Shown: in pieces, positions 17,001 to 25,468 of the stretch | Position numbering within the stretch: the first letter of the stretch is position 1 | How the letters are laid out: each line of letters starts with the position of its first letter | NCBI GenBank assembly: GCA_031549115.1 | Contig: JAVBQJ010000016.1 | Coordinates: forward strand, 1-46,123 | Reading direction: 5' to 3' | Origin: JAVBQJ01 sp031549115 | GTDB taxonomy: Bacteria > Verrucomicrobiota > Lentisphaeria > Victivallales > Victivallaceae | DNA: 46,123 nt | The notes under the pieces: model-generated | What the model was told of the DNA's origin: nothing | Databases searched by the model: none | Seen by the model: only the letters and a program-made list of their open reading frames with translations | Translations under genes and position numbers: made by a program

Positions 17001-18482
17001 ATGCAGGAAATCAGCAATTGCGACCTCGAACTGACTTTGGGACGCTTGGCGGCATCGGGTGAATTCGACCTGGACCGAATGCTTGCCGAACTCCATATCA
17101 CCGACAGCGAAACCAGAGAAGTCTGGACCAACCGGCTACGCCGGGAATTGGATGACAATCCGGCGTACTTTTCCGTCCCCGGATCGGACCGTTATCTGGC
17201 CAGATCGGTATTTTTCCGCAACAGCCGTTTCCTGATCGTGCCGAACGAGTGGGAATTGGAAGCGGGTATCCTGGTGGTCGGCCACCGTCTGGCGCCGTAC
17301 TGTGACTTCGAAGTATTTCCGTCGGAGGCGGTATTGCGCTGCGAAGAAACCGAACGCGCGTTGGATTGGAAGCCGTTGGAAGCGCCGCTGATGGAGCTTC
17401 TGGGGCTGCATATGCTGCTGGGGGCGGAGGAGCTTCTGGCGTACCTGTCGGCCGAATACGCCTCCAATCGCGAGATTCTGCGGAGCGGCGCAGCCCGGGA
17501 AAACGCGGTGGTGAAAATCAACGTGCTGGATATGAAAGAGTATTACCGGCGGCATGAATTCGAAGCCGGCGACGCCCTCGCGGTGACGATCGCCGGTTAC
17601 GAAGAGGGCGTATTCACCTTTCATTACCTCGACGGCGGCAAACGCTCCGAACAGGCCCGGCGCGACTGGTGCCGCCGCTACGAAGAAGCGGTGCTGGATG
17701 TGGTCGCCCGCTTCGGCGATGCCCTGGCGATTCCGGATCAGCTGCAGCAGGCGTTTTTCTTCGGCGGCCGGGAGCTGCTCACTCACGACGGGGGGTCGTT
17801 GAATGAATTTTATCAGTCGAGCCGGGATTTGAAGATCGTCTTCGATCGTTCCGAACACAGCTATCTGGCGCGCCGCACCGAATTGGAAGAGGATGACGAC
17901 GGGGGCGCCGCTGCCGGAAGCGCGATTCCGGAGGGCTTCGGCATCTCCGCCGGAGCGGTGGATTCGCTCGAGCACATGTTTCGGGAGCTGGGGCTGACAT
18001 TGAGCTTGGCGGAGGTCGATTCCTTCATCTTCGACCAGCTGTCGCTGGGAGTTCAGGACTTCGACGCATTGTGCGAGCGCATGTTCGGCGACGGCCGGTT
18101 GCCGTTTGCCGACGAGGCCCAGGAAGCGGTATTTTTGAACGCGCTGGAGGAGCGGCTGGAGGTGTTGAATGAAAGTTACGACCGCGACGGCGACGAAGCC
18201 CGCGTCGAACTGCGGCGGCAGATTCTGGAACTGGTCGAAATCCGGCTGCAATTCCTCCATGAACTTTCCGGCTGCGACATTCCGTTTGAAAAGCTCCCGG
18301 AAGAGGCGTGGCGGCGCTTGAACGAAAGCTCCATCTATTTGAATCACATTCTGGATTTGCTGAATGCGCCCGGCGAAGGCCTCGACCCCGAAGAGGCGGA
18401 ACGTTTGTCCGAGGCGGTCGACGACATGGCGGAAATCCAGGAAAAAGCATTGGAAGAGTTGCGTGAGGCTTTAAATCTTTAA
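17001..18482 (+). CDS. Unrecognised acidic 493-residue protein at the end of the translation operon
   Basis: I do not recognise this protein. It has no signal peptide, no membrane span and no nucleotide-binding loop. The N-terminal part (about 1-170) is mixed, with DLELTLGRLAASGEFDLDRM and a region around ARSVFFRNSRFLIVPNEWEL. A middle segment near residues 290-310 is Asp/Gly/Ala-rich and probably a flexible hinge. The C-terminal 180 residues look all-helical and are very rich in Glu and Asp. ATG 17001 starts 2 nt after the truB stop, so it is almost certainly in the nusA-truB operon. A role in RNA or ribosome maturation is a guess from position. The next gene starts 18 nt later. Confidence 0.75.
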   Translation: MQEISNCDLELTLGRLAASGEFDLDRMLAELHITDSETREVWTNRLRRELDDNPAYFSVPGSDRYLARSVFFRNSRFLIVPNEWELEAGILVVGHRLAPYCDFEVFPSEAVLRCEETERALDWKPLEAPLMELLGLHMLLGAEELLAYLSAEYASNREILRSGAARENAVVKINVLDMKEYYRRHEFEAGDALAVTIAGYEEGVFTFHYLDGGKRSEQARRDWCRRYEEAVLDVVARFGDALAIPDQLQQAFFFGGRELLTHDGGSLNEFYQSSRDLKIVFDRSEHSYLARRTELEEDDDGGAAAGSAIPEGFGISAGAVDSLEHMFRELGLTLSLAEVDSFIFDQLSLGVQDFDALCERMFGDGRLPFADEAQEAVFLNALEERLEVLNESYDRDGDEARVELRRQILELVEIRLQFLHELSGCDIPFEKLPEEAWRRLNESSIYLNHILDLLNAPGEGLDPEEAERLSEAVDDMAEIQEKALEELREALNL

Positions 18483-18500
18483 CTGTTGCGGAGGCAGCTT

Positions 18501-20912
18501 GTGAATACGTATCTCGTTTACCATCCGGATGAAAACTTCGAGTTCCAGGCGCGCTGGATCGCGCCGGCGGGAAGCGAAAAAGAAGCCAATTACACATTCC
18601 GCGCGCTCAAGATTTTCGAGCTGTCCCGTCTGCCGGAACACCCGGCGCAATTGCGTATTTCCGCCGATTCCGTCTACCGGGTCTGGCTGAACGGGGTTGA
18701 AATCGGCGCCGGGCCGATCCGCGGCACCATGTCGCTGCAGTATTACGATTGCTATCATGTCCATTCGCTGCTGCGTCTCGGCCGCAACGTTCTGGCCGTC
18801 ATGGTGCACTGTGTCAACGAAGACAACTTCACCGTCGACACGGCGCAGCCCGGACTCATCGCCGAACTCTCCGGCTGCACCCGGACCGACGGCACCTGGC
18901 TGGTGGCGCCGGCCCCGGATTGGCGGCGCGATGTCGAATATTACGCGGCACAGATCGGCCGGGCCGAATGGCGGGACTTTCGTCACGAACCCTCCGGCTG
19001 GCTGGCCGGCGAAGGCGTTTCCCGGTGGATGGCGGCCAAAGCGGTTGCGGCGGAATCGCGCCTGCTGACCAAAAAGCTTGTTGCCCGCGACATTCCGGCA
19101 TTGCGCGAAAGCATTCACCCCGCGGCGACGATCCCAGTGATCAAGCTGGTTGCCGACGCCGGAGACCCCAACGACATTCACATCGCCAGGCAATCCACGC
19201 AGGAAGCCTCATTCGAGGCCCCTCCCCGGCTTGCCGCCGGCGCCGTCCGGCTGCTGCGCTCCGATGAAGCGCAAACCTGGGAGATTCCGGTGCCGGGCGA
19301 AGGGCGCGGCGTCACTTTCGTCGCCGACTTCCAATGCGAAGTTTCCGGGGCTCTGGAGCTCGAAGTCACCGGAATGGCGGGAACCATCGTCGATATTGCC
19401 TACGAAGAGGAGTTGTCCGGCGACCGGCTCCGGGCCGAACACGGCGACGGCCAGGGGATTTATCACTTCGCCGACCGCTACATCCTCGACGGCAAGCGCC
19501 GCACGCTCGGCACCACGCTGACGGAGCGCGGCTTTCGGATGGTGCAAGTTACCTTCCGGCAACTGCGGCACCCGGTCAAAGTGCACGCCATCCGTGCCGT
19601 CGACCGCCGTTATCCGGTGGCATTCCGCGGTAGTTTTTTCTGCGACGACATGATGTTGAACCGGATCTGGGAAATCAGCTGCCGAACCTTGAGCAGCTGC
19701 ATGCAGGATGTCTTCGTCGACTGTCCGTGGCGGGAACGCGCCTACTGGGTCAACGACCTGATTGTGGAAAACCGCACCAGCCTGCAGGCATTCGGTGCTT
19801 CGGCAATCCATCCCCGGGCATTCCGGCTGGCATTCAGCCAGAGCGCGCCCTCCGGCCTGTTGCCCGCGGTCTGCCCCGCGCCGATCCACCACCACCCGAA
19901 TTCGCCGTGGCCGAACTTGTCATTCGACATTCCGGCGACCAACTTGTATATCGCCCGGATGCTGCACGACTACTGGATGTATTCCGGCGACCGCGAAACC
20001 GTCTATCGCCATTTGAGCACGCTCGAAGGCACTCTGGAGCTTTTCCATGGATGGACCGACGCCGACGGCCTGCTGGATCTGCCGCCGGGGTTGTGGAACT
20101 TCGTCGACTGGTCCTTTGAATTGACCGGTATCGATCTCACCGGCAAACGGACGGCGATACTTCAGGCCTTTTACCGGATGGCGCTCAAGGATTTCCTGGA
20201 GCTGGCCCGGGCGGTCGGCTTCCATACGAAGCAGGAGGTTTTCCGCGAACGTTACGAACGCTCCGGCGAAGCTTTTCGGCGCTTTTTCGATCCCGCCACC
20301 GGCCGCCTGGCCGACTGGGTGGAAACGGACGGTTCGTTGTCGGCGCACAGCAGTCAACTGGCATATGCGCTGGCGATTCTGACCGACGCGGTGCCGGAAG
20401 CATACTGGCCGCAGGCCGCCGCCGGTCTCGAAGACCCGCAGGCGTTGATGCCGGAATTTTACATGCACTGCTTCGTCCTGCAGGCGATGCCGCGCTGCGA
20501 TCGGACCGAAGCCGCGGTGCAACGGGTGCGGCAGCTGTGGGGGCGCTGCGCGCTGGCCGGAGCCGATGTGTGGTGGGAGTGCGGCGTTCAAGAGTTCGGC
20601 AAGAAAGCGTTTCGCGGCGACGGCAGTTTGTGCCACGGTTTCGCCTCCTCCCCGGTGGACGTACTGCAAAGCGTCGTCGCCGGAATCTCGCCATTGGAAG
20701 CGGGCTTCCGCCGCTTCCGCTGCCATCCGCAATTGGGCGAACTGCGTTTCCTGCGCTGCGAAGTGCCGACTCCGACCGGAAGCATCGGGTTGGAGGTCGA
20801 ACGGCTCACGGAAGGGCTGCGCCTGATCTTGCGGGTGCCGCCGGAGAGCGAAGCCTGCCTCGATGACGGGCGGGTATTCCCGAGCGGGTGTCACTGTGTG
20901 GTTTTGCGGTAA
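18501..20912 (+). CDS. GH78-like alpha-L-rhamnosidase family protein
   Basis: This 803-residue protein resembles family 78 glycoside hydrolases, which release terminal rhamnose from plant glycans and glycosides. The layout is an N-terminal beta-sandwich with a jelly-roll feel (SADSVYRVWLNGVEIGAGP), further beta domains, then an alpha/alpha-barrel containing DVFVDCPWRERAYWVND near residue 402 and a C-terminal beta domain after HGFASSPVDVLQSVVAGI. The active-site stretch differs from the usual DCPQRDERxGW, so the substrate is uncertain. No signal peptide is seen, suggesting a cytoplasmic enzyme. I chose GTG 18501 because GGAGG (18490-18494) lies 6 nt before it; a TTG at 18486 is too close to that site. 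It lies only 18 nt after the preceding gene, and its 3' end overlaps the convergent araC gene by 22 nt. Confidence 0.8.
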   Translation: MNTYLVYHPDENFEFQARWIAPAGSEKEANYTFRALKIFELSRLPEHPAQLRISADSVYRVWLNGVEIGAGPIRGTMSLQYYDCYHVHSLLRLGRNVLAVMVHCVNEDNFTVDTAQPGLIAELSGCTRTDGTWLVAPAPDWRRDVEYYAAQIGRAEWRDFRHEPSGWLAGEGVSRWMAAKAVAAESRLLTKKLVARDIPALRESIHPAATIPVIKLVADAGDPNDIHIARQSTQEASFEAPPRLAAGAVRLLRSDEAQTWEIPVPGEGRGVTFVADFQCEVSGALELEVTGMAGTIVDIAYEEELSGDRLRAEHGDGQGIYHFADRYILDGKRRTLGTTLTERGFRMVQVTFRQLRHPVKVHAIRAVDRRYPVAFRGSFFCDDMMLNRIWEISCRTLSSCMQDVFVDCPWRERAYWVNDLIVENRTSLQAFGASAIHPRAFRLAFSQSAPSGLLPAVCPAPIHHHPNSPWPNLSFDIPATNLYIARMLHDYWMYSGDRETVYRHLSTLEGTLELFHGWTDADGLLDLPPGLWNFVDWSFELTGIDLTGKRTAILQAFYRMALKDFLELARAVGFHTKQEVFRERYERSGEAFRRFFDPATGRLADWVETDGSLSAHSSQLAYALAILTDAVPEAYWPQAAAGLEDPQALMPEFYMHCFVLQAMPRCDRTEAAVQRVRQLWGRCALAGADVWWECGVQEFGKKAFRGDGSLCHGFASSPVDVLQSVVAGISPLEAGFRRFRCHPQLGELRFLRCEVPTPTGSIGLEVERLTEGLRLILRVPPESEACLDDGRVFPSGCHCVVLR

Positions 20913-21697
20913 CGCCGCAACAGCTCGGCGGGCGATTCGGCATAGTGCCGTTTCAGCAGCGCATACAAGTGGGTCGTATGGCACATTCCCAGATGCGCCG
21001 CAATCTCTTTGATCGACAGATCCGTATAGATAATCATCCGGAGCGCCTCCTGCAGGCGGCGCTCTTCGCGATATTCCCCCGGCGTCAACGCATAGCGGGC
21101 GATGAAGCGCTGCCGGAGTCGGTCGCGCCCGAGTCCGGCCTCCGCACTCAATTCTTCGAGCGTCTTGCGCCAATGCCGGTCATGGTCGATCAGCTCCCGT
21201 AAGCGCTCCTCCGGCGTGTGGCACGGCTCCGGCGCCGCCAGCAGCCGGTCGAAAAACGCCATCGTCCGGCACTCCGCGGCAATCCGGTCGCGCGGCAGCG
21301 CGCTCGCGAGCAGCCGCATGATCCCGGCCATCCGGTTCCGGTATTCGGCCGCCTCCAGAGCCGGCAGCGGCACCTGGCAATGCAGCGGCACCGAAAGCGC
21401 GTCGCGATCCCATACCGGAGCCGGCCCATCCTTTTCCCAGTGAATTTCCGGCGCCTCGAACATCAGCACCCAGTTTTCCCGCCCTTCCCGGAAACGGAAC
21501 CGCGTCTTCATGCCGGGGAGTCCCAGCGCCAGATACGGTGCCGGATCGGCGCCGCATTGGTATGCCAGGCGGCCGTCCGGCGCGAAGCATTGCAGATACT
21601 CCATTCCGGCCAGATACAGGATCAGCCAGTGGCAATGGAGCTTCTGCTCGTAACATTCCGGTGCCGTGAAGCAGCCGCAGGAAATTAAACGAAACAT
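20891..21697 (-). CDS. AraC-family transcriptional regulator
   Basis: This 268-residue protein has an N-terminal cupin-like sensing domain (about 1-120) and a C-terminal double helix-turn-helix domain (about 165-265). The latter includes LEELSAEAGLGRDRLRQRF and IKEIAAHLGMCHTTHLYALL followed by SPAELLRRYR. Such proteins usually bind a sugar and activate a nearby catabolic gene. It is convergent with the GH78-like gene and divergent from a Gfo/Idh gene, so both are plausible targets. No clear ribosome site precedes the start, which is placed by the usual family N-terminus. A palindrome with a reverse -10 box lies about 25 nt upstream. Confidence 0.9.
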   Translation of the reverse strand: MFRLISCGCFTAPECYEQKLHCHWLILYLAGMEYLQCFAPDGRLAYQCGADPAPYLALGLPGMKTRFRFREGRENWVLMFEAPEIHWEKDGPAPVWDRDALSVPLHCQVPLPALEAAEYRNRMAGIMRLLASALPRDRIAAECRTMAFFDRLLAAPEPCHTPEERLRELIDHDRHWRKTLEELSAEAGLGRDRLRQRFIARYALTPGEYREERRLQEALRMIIYTDLSIKEIAAHLGMCHTTHLYALLKRHYAESPAELLRRYRKTTQ

Positions 21698-21720
21698 AAC
21701 GCAAATCTATAAGTTTTTGT

Positions 21721-21739
21721 GATTATATGTAATATAATC
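21721..21739. promoter_or_regulatory. Perfect 19-bp palindrome with opposed -10 boxes
   Basis: GATTATAT-GTA-ATATAATC is an exact inverted repeat with 8-bp arms. On the plus strand it contains TATAAT (21733-21738) in the direction of the Gfo/Idh gene; on the minus strand it contains TATAAT (21727-21722) in the direction of araC. Neither side has a good -35 box at normal spacing, as is common at activator-dependent promoters. It may be both a core promoter pair and a binding site. Confidence 0.6.
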
Positions 21740-21800
21740 GTCATTTTAAGGAATGCAAATCATAAAACAAAAGCGTATAGTATCCGATAGAACCCAACGA

Positions 21801-21805
21801 AAGGA
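21801..21805 (+). promoter_or_regulatory. Ribosome binding site that sets the Gfo/Idh start
   Basis: AAGGA, within GAAAGGA, lies 7 nt before ATG 21813. It decides between this ATG and an in-frame ATG at 21753, which has no ribosome site and lies in the promoter region. Confidence 0.65.
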
Positions 21806-21812
21806 CAATACC

Positions 21813-23063
21813 ATGGAACGAAAAATTCGAGTCGGCGTATTCGGTGCCGGGCGCGGCGCGAGTCTGGCGCAGGGGGCCAAAGCGGTCGGAATGGAAGTCG
21901 TCGCCGTGTGCGACCGTGACGAAACAATCCTGAAACAATTCCGGAGCCGCTTTCCCGAAGCCGTGGCCTACACCGACTACGGCAAGATGTTGGAGCACGA
22001 TCTGGATGCCGTTTGTGTGGCCAACTACGCCACCGAACACTGCGATGCCGCCATCCGGGCGCTCGCCTCCGGACGCCACGTCATGAGCGAATGCATGGCG
22101 GTCGGTACCATGGCGGAGGGCGTCCGGTTGGCGGAGGCCGTGGAACAATCCGGACGCATTTACTTTTTTGCCGAAAATTACCCGTTTTTCGCCACCAACC
22201 AGGAGATGAAGCGGGTCTACGAAAGCGGTGAACTCGGCGAATTCCTCTATGGCGAAGGCGAATACATCCATCCGATGAGCGGCGAAGAAATGGCGATTTA
22301 CACCTCCGGACCGGAACACTGGCGCAACTGGATTCCGCCGGTTTACTACTGCACCCATTCGATGGGCCCGGTGATGTACATCACCGGAACCCGCCCGGTG
22401 AAGGTCAACGGCTTCATGGTGCCATACGATTACAATGACCCGATCCAGACCCATTCGCTGCGCCGCTCCGATATCGGCGGCATTCTGATGTGCGAAATGA
22501 GCAACGGCGCCATCGCCAAGATCATGCCGTGGACCAGCTTTCGCGATCACGGCAACCGCTACCGGATCTGCTGCAACCGCGGCACCATGGAAACCAACCA
22601 GGGCGACGATTTGTTGCGGATCACCCGTCCGGAGTTCGACCACGCGCCCGGCACCATTCCGTTGATGAAGTACGCGCCCGGCTTTCCTCCCGAACACGCC
22701 GAGGCGGTGCAGCACGGCCACGGCGGCGGCGACTACTTCACCGGCTGGCACTTCAAGCGCGCCATCGAAACCGGCCATACGCCCTTCCAGGATGTCTATC
22801 AGGCGCTGGACATGACCGTTATCGGCATCCAGGGCTACCGGTCGATTCTGAACGGCAACTGCGCGCTGGAGATTCCCGACTTCCGCAACCGGGAAACACG
22901 CGAAGCATACCGCAACGATCATTGGACTCCCGATCCGGCTCACGCCGGCCCCGGAATGCCGCTGCCCAGCGTGCGCGGCGACATCGTAATCTCCGATGAA
23001 GTCCGTGAAGAATGCCGGGTGCGCCGCGAAAATTATCTGAAAAATGCGAAAGAGCTGAACTGA
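21813..23063 (+). CDS. Gfo/Idh/MocA family oxidoreductase with an altered EKP motif
   Basis: This 416-residue protein has the N-terminal Rossmann fold of the family (VGVFGAGRGASLAQGAK), followed by the C-terminal alpha/beta substrate domain. Family members oxidise or reduce sugars and inositols with NAD(P). The catalytic EKP motif normally found after the third strand reads ECM here (GRHVMSECMAVGT), so the conserved lysine is missing. Other regions such as FFAENYPFFATNQEM and HYWRN-like EHWRNWIPPVYYCTHS are intact. The family often sits in sugar clusters, and here it is divergent from an AraC regulator. A strong terminator follows. It could be a glycosidase of the NAD-dependent type rather than a dehydrogenase. 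Confidence 0.85.
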   Translation: MERKIRVGVFGAGRGASLAQGAKAVGMEVVAVCDRDETILKQFRSRFPEAVAYTDYGKMLEHDLDAVCVANYATEHCDAAIRALASGRHVMSECMAVGTMAEGVRLAEAVEQSGRIYFFAENYPFFATNQEMKRVYESGELGEFLYGEGEYIHPMSGEEMAIYTSGPEHWRNWIPPVYYCTHSMGPVMYITGTRPVKVNGFMVPYDYNDPIQTHSLRRSDIGGILMCEMSNGAIAKIMPWTSFRDHGNRYRICCNRGTMETNQGDDLLRITRPEFDHAPGTIPLMKYAPGFPPEHAEAVQHGHGGGDYFTGWHFKRAIETGHTPFQDVYQALDMTVIGIQGYRSILNGNCALEIPDFRNRETREAYRNDHWTPDPAHAGPGMPLPSVRGDIVISDEVREECRVRRENYLKNAKELN

Positions 23064-23080
23064 TCTTTCCGGAAAACGAC

Positions 23081-23127
23081 AAACGGCTCCGGCGGGTGCG
23101 AACAACATCTGCCGGAGCCGTTTTTTT
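23081..23127. terminator. Strong intrinsic terminator between convergent genes
   Basis: Arms CGGCTCCGGC (23084-23093) and GCCGGAGCCG (23111-23120) form a 10-bp GC-rich stem, followed on the plus strand by seven T residues. On the minus strand three T residues follow, then a second T-run nearby. It lies 18 nt after the Gfo/Idh stop and 12 nt before the stop of the minus-strand gene, so it can serve both, mainly the plus strand. Confidence 0.9.
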
Positions 23128-23138
23128 CCTGCTCGCGC

Positions 23139-24266
23139 TTACAAGCCTTTGCCGACTGCCAGCGCATTCTCGTAGTACTGCAGCAGCAGCAACGCCTTTT
23201 GCGCCTGCGGACTCGTGGGCACGAATAAATTGACCGCCTCCTGCTGCATCGGGACCGCCAGGTCCAGACGGCCGACGTAAGAATAGATCTGCGCCAATAC
23301 CTGCGCGATCCGGGCCTTCTCCTGCCGGTCGGTCAAGGCCGGGCTGTCCCAGGCGCTCCGGGCCAACACCAGCGCGGGACCCAGATTCATCTTTTCCATG
23401 CTCAACTTGAGAATGGATTCGGCCTCATGCCGCAGCCATTCGGGGCGATCCTGAAAATCCTTCGCCAACTCCAGGTAACACGCGTCCACCTGCTTGTAAT
23501 TGCCCAGTTCGCGGTACATCGCCACCAACAGCAGCCGCAATGTGTAATTGCCCGGCTGACGCTCGATTTCCGACTTCAAATACGCCAGCCCCTCTTCCGG
23601 ACGCTTCTGCATCGCGAACAGAATCCGGGCTTTCAGCGCGATCAGACCGTCATCGGAGCTCCGGCTCAACATCAGATCGATCGTTTTTATGGCGTCGGCA
23701 TAATTGCCGTTGAGCAGAAAATCATCGATCTTCTCCCGGTCTTCCACCGGGGCGGCAACCTGATTCAGGTCGTAATCGCCGGTCACCACCTGCTCCAACG
23801 GCTCCGCCAATACCAGCGGGCTGCCGATCCAGGCGACCTTCCCGGCCGGATCGACCAGAAACGCCATCTGCGGCTGCTCCCGGTCCCCCAGGTACGATTT
23901 GGCGAAATCGCCGCTGTCGGTGGCGACATGGAAGGAAATCTGCGGGAACAGCTCCGAGCTTTTGACATTTTCGGGGCTTTCCACACTGACGGCGACGAAT
24001 TGAACCGCGTCGGCGTATTCCCGGGCCAGGTCGTTCATCCGCTGGAACATCGGCCGGCTCAAAGGATGGTAGCTGTCGTAAAAAATCACCACCACGCTTT
24101 TTTTGCCTTTGCATTGCGCCAGCGACAGCGCCTCACCCTTGAGCCACTCGCTCGGAGTCAACTCCGGCGCGTCTTCCGCGAGTTCCACGGCGTTGACTCC
24201 GAAAACTCCCGCCAGAAGAAACATTCCGGCGCACCATAATTTCCGACTCCGGTTCATCATCATCAT
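23139..24266 (-). CDS. Secreted redoxin-fold protein with TPR-like repeats, no CxxC
   Basis: This 375-residue protein begins with a Sec signal peptide (KLWCAGMFLLAGVFGVNAV). Residues about 45-165 resemble a redoxin or TlpA-like thioredoxin fold: KSVVVIFYDSYHPLSRPMF, VQFVAVSVESPENV and PQMAFLVDPAGKVAWIG. The usual CxxC pair after the first strand is replaced by YHPLS, so it is unlikely to be a disulfide oxidoreductase. The C-terminal half is helical with TPR character (ADAIKTIDLML, ALKARILFAMQ, EGLAYLKSEIERQPGNYTLRL). A scaffold or binding role in the periplasm is likely. Four ATG codons in a row begin the gene (24266 down to 24255), so the exact start is open. It is the last gene of the nadB operon. 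Confidence 0.75.
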   Translation of the reverse strand: MMMMNRSRKLWCAGMFLLAGVFGVNAVELAEDAPELTPSEWLKGEALSLAQCKGKKSVVVIFYDSYHPLSRPMFQRMNDLAREYADAVQFVAVSVESPENVKSSELFPQISFHVATDSGDFAKSYLGDREQPQMAFLVDPAGKVAWIGSPLVLAEPLEQVVTGDYDLNQVAAPVEDREKIDDFLLNGNYADAIKTIDLMLSRSSDDGLIALKARILFAMQKRPEEGLAYLKSEIERQPGNYTLRLLLVAMYRELGNYKQVDACYLELAKDFQDRPEWLRHEAESILKLSMEKMNLGPALVLARSAWDSPALTDRQEKARIAQVLAQIYSYVGRLDLAVPMQQEAVNLFVPTSPQAQKALLLLQYYENALAVGKGL

Positions 24267-24277
24267 CCGTCCCGCGG

Positions 24278-25453
24278 CTATTTCTTTTTCTGATTGTTGG
24301 CGAAATACGCTTCCAGCTCCGGTTTGACCGGCGGAATGCTCAAGCGCGCGCCGGCGCCGCGCATCGATTCGTGTCCCCTGACCCCGACCGCCACCGAATT
24401 GCGGGCGGCGATCGGCGATGTCAACGGCGCCTTGTCGAAGCGCACGAAATCCACGAAGGTCTGGACGATCCCCGGGTCGGCGCCGCCGTGGGAGCCGGGA
24501 ATTTCCTTCAACTGATGGATGATATCCGGCGTCGCGCGCGGACCGCGCTGGGTCCAGACATGGACTTCGCACTTGCCGTAGTCGCCGATGTTTTCCAGGC
24601 GCCCCTCGGTGCCGATCACGGTATAGTTGCGCTCGGCGTCCGGCGTATAATGGCACTGCATGTAGACGGCCTGAACGCCGTTGTCCAACTGCATCATGAT
24701 CATGTTGTGATCTTCGACGTCGATCACCGGCGACAGGCCGGTCTGGCTCAACGGCGGCCAGTTGGCTTCGTTGAAGTCGGGGTTGCCGATTTCGGACTCG
24801 CCGCGCCGGGGGCACCGGTCGTAGACCGACAGCATTCCCATCCCGGAAACCGCGGTGGTGTAACCGTGGGTCAGGTAGTGGATCACGTCGATGTCATGGG
24901 CGCCTTTTTGCAGCAACAGACCGGTGCCGTAACGGCGTTCGCTGTGCCAATCCTTGAAGTAGGCGTCGCCGCCGTAGCTGATGAAGTGACGGCACCAGAC
25001 CGCCTTGACTTCGCCGATCAGCCCGGATTCGATGATCTCCTTCATCTTCAGGATGACCGGGAAGTGACGCATGTTGTGGCCGAGATACAGCTTGCTGCCG
25101 GTACGGTAGGCGGCGTCCAGAATCCGGTCGCAGCCTTCGATGGTGATCGCCATCGGTTTTTCCAGATAAACGGCCTTTCCGGCCTCCAATGCGGCAACCG
25201 CGTGCTCCTCATGGCAATAATCCGGCGAAGTGATGAACACCGCCTGGATGTCGGGCTGCGCCAGCAGTTCCCGGTAATCGCTGTACGTGCGGATTTCTTC
25301 GTCCGATTTCAACCGTGCCTTGAACTGTTCCAGCTTTTCCGGGAAAATATCCGCGCCGGCCACGATTTTCGAACCCTTGCCCGGTTGATGGGCATAGTCG
25401 GCCAGGGTGCCGCGACGGCAGACCCCGATGACCCCGATACGCAAGTCTTTCAT
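24278..25453 (-). CDS. Gfo/Idh/MocA family oxidoreductase
   Basis: This 391-residue NAD(P)-dependent oxidoreductase has an N-terminal Rossmann motif (RIGVIGVCRRGTLADYA) and the intact EKP motif in KAVYLEKPMAITIEGCDRIL. The C-terminal substrate domain includes SYGGDAYFKDWHSERRYGTG and KGAHDIDVIHYLTHG. GKGSKIVAGADIF supplies the second strand. The specific sugar or polyol is not evident. A GAGGAAG site precedes ATG 25453. Its place in an operon between folB and a redoxin-like gene is unusual, because it shares no clear pathway with nadB, pcnB or folB. It differs from the plus-strand homologue, which lacks the EKP lysine. Confidence 0.9.
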   Translation of the reverse strand: MKDLRIGVIGVCRRGTLADYAHQPGKGSKIVAGADIFPEKLEQFKARLKSDEEIRTYSDYRELLAQPDIQAVFITSPDYCHEEHAVAALEAGKAVYLEKPMAITIEGCDRILDAAYRTGSKLYLGHNMRHFPVILKMKEIIESGLIGEVKAVWCRHFISYGGDAYFKDWHSERRYGTGLLLQKGAHDIDVIHYLTHGYTTAVSGMGMLSVYDRCPRRGESEIGNPDFNEANWPPLSQTGLSPVIDVEDHNMIMMQLDNGVQAVYMQCHYTPDAERNYTVIGTEGRLENIGDYGKCEVHVWTQRGPRATPDIIHQLKEIPGSHGGADPGIVQTFVDFVRFDKAPLTSPIAARNSVAVGVRGHESMRGAGARLSIPPVKPELEAYFANNQKKK

Positions 25454-25468
25454 GATGCTTCCTCGATA

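Noticed and set aside
24267..24815. Extension of the redoxin-like gene upstream through the Gfo/Idh gene
   Set aside because: The extra residues are shadow sequence of the Gfo/Idh gene; the signal peptide at 24266 marks the true N-terminus.
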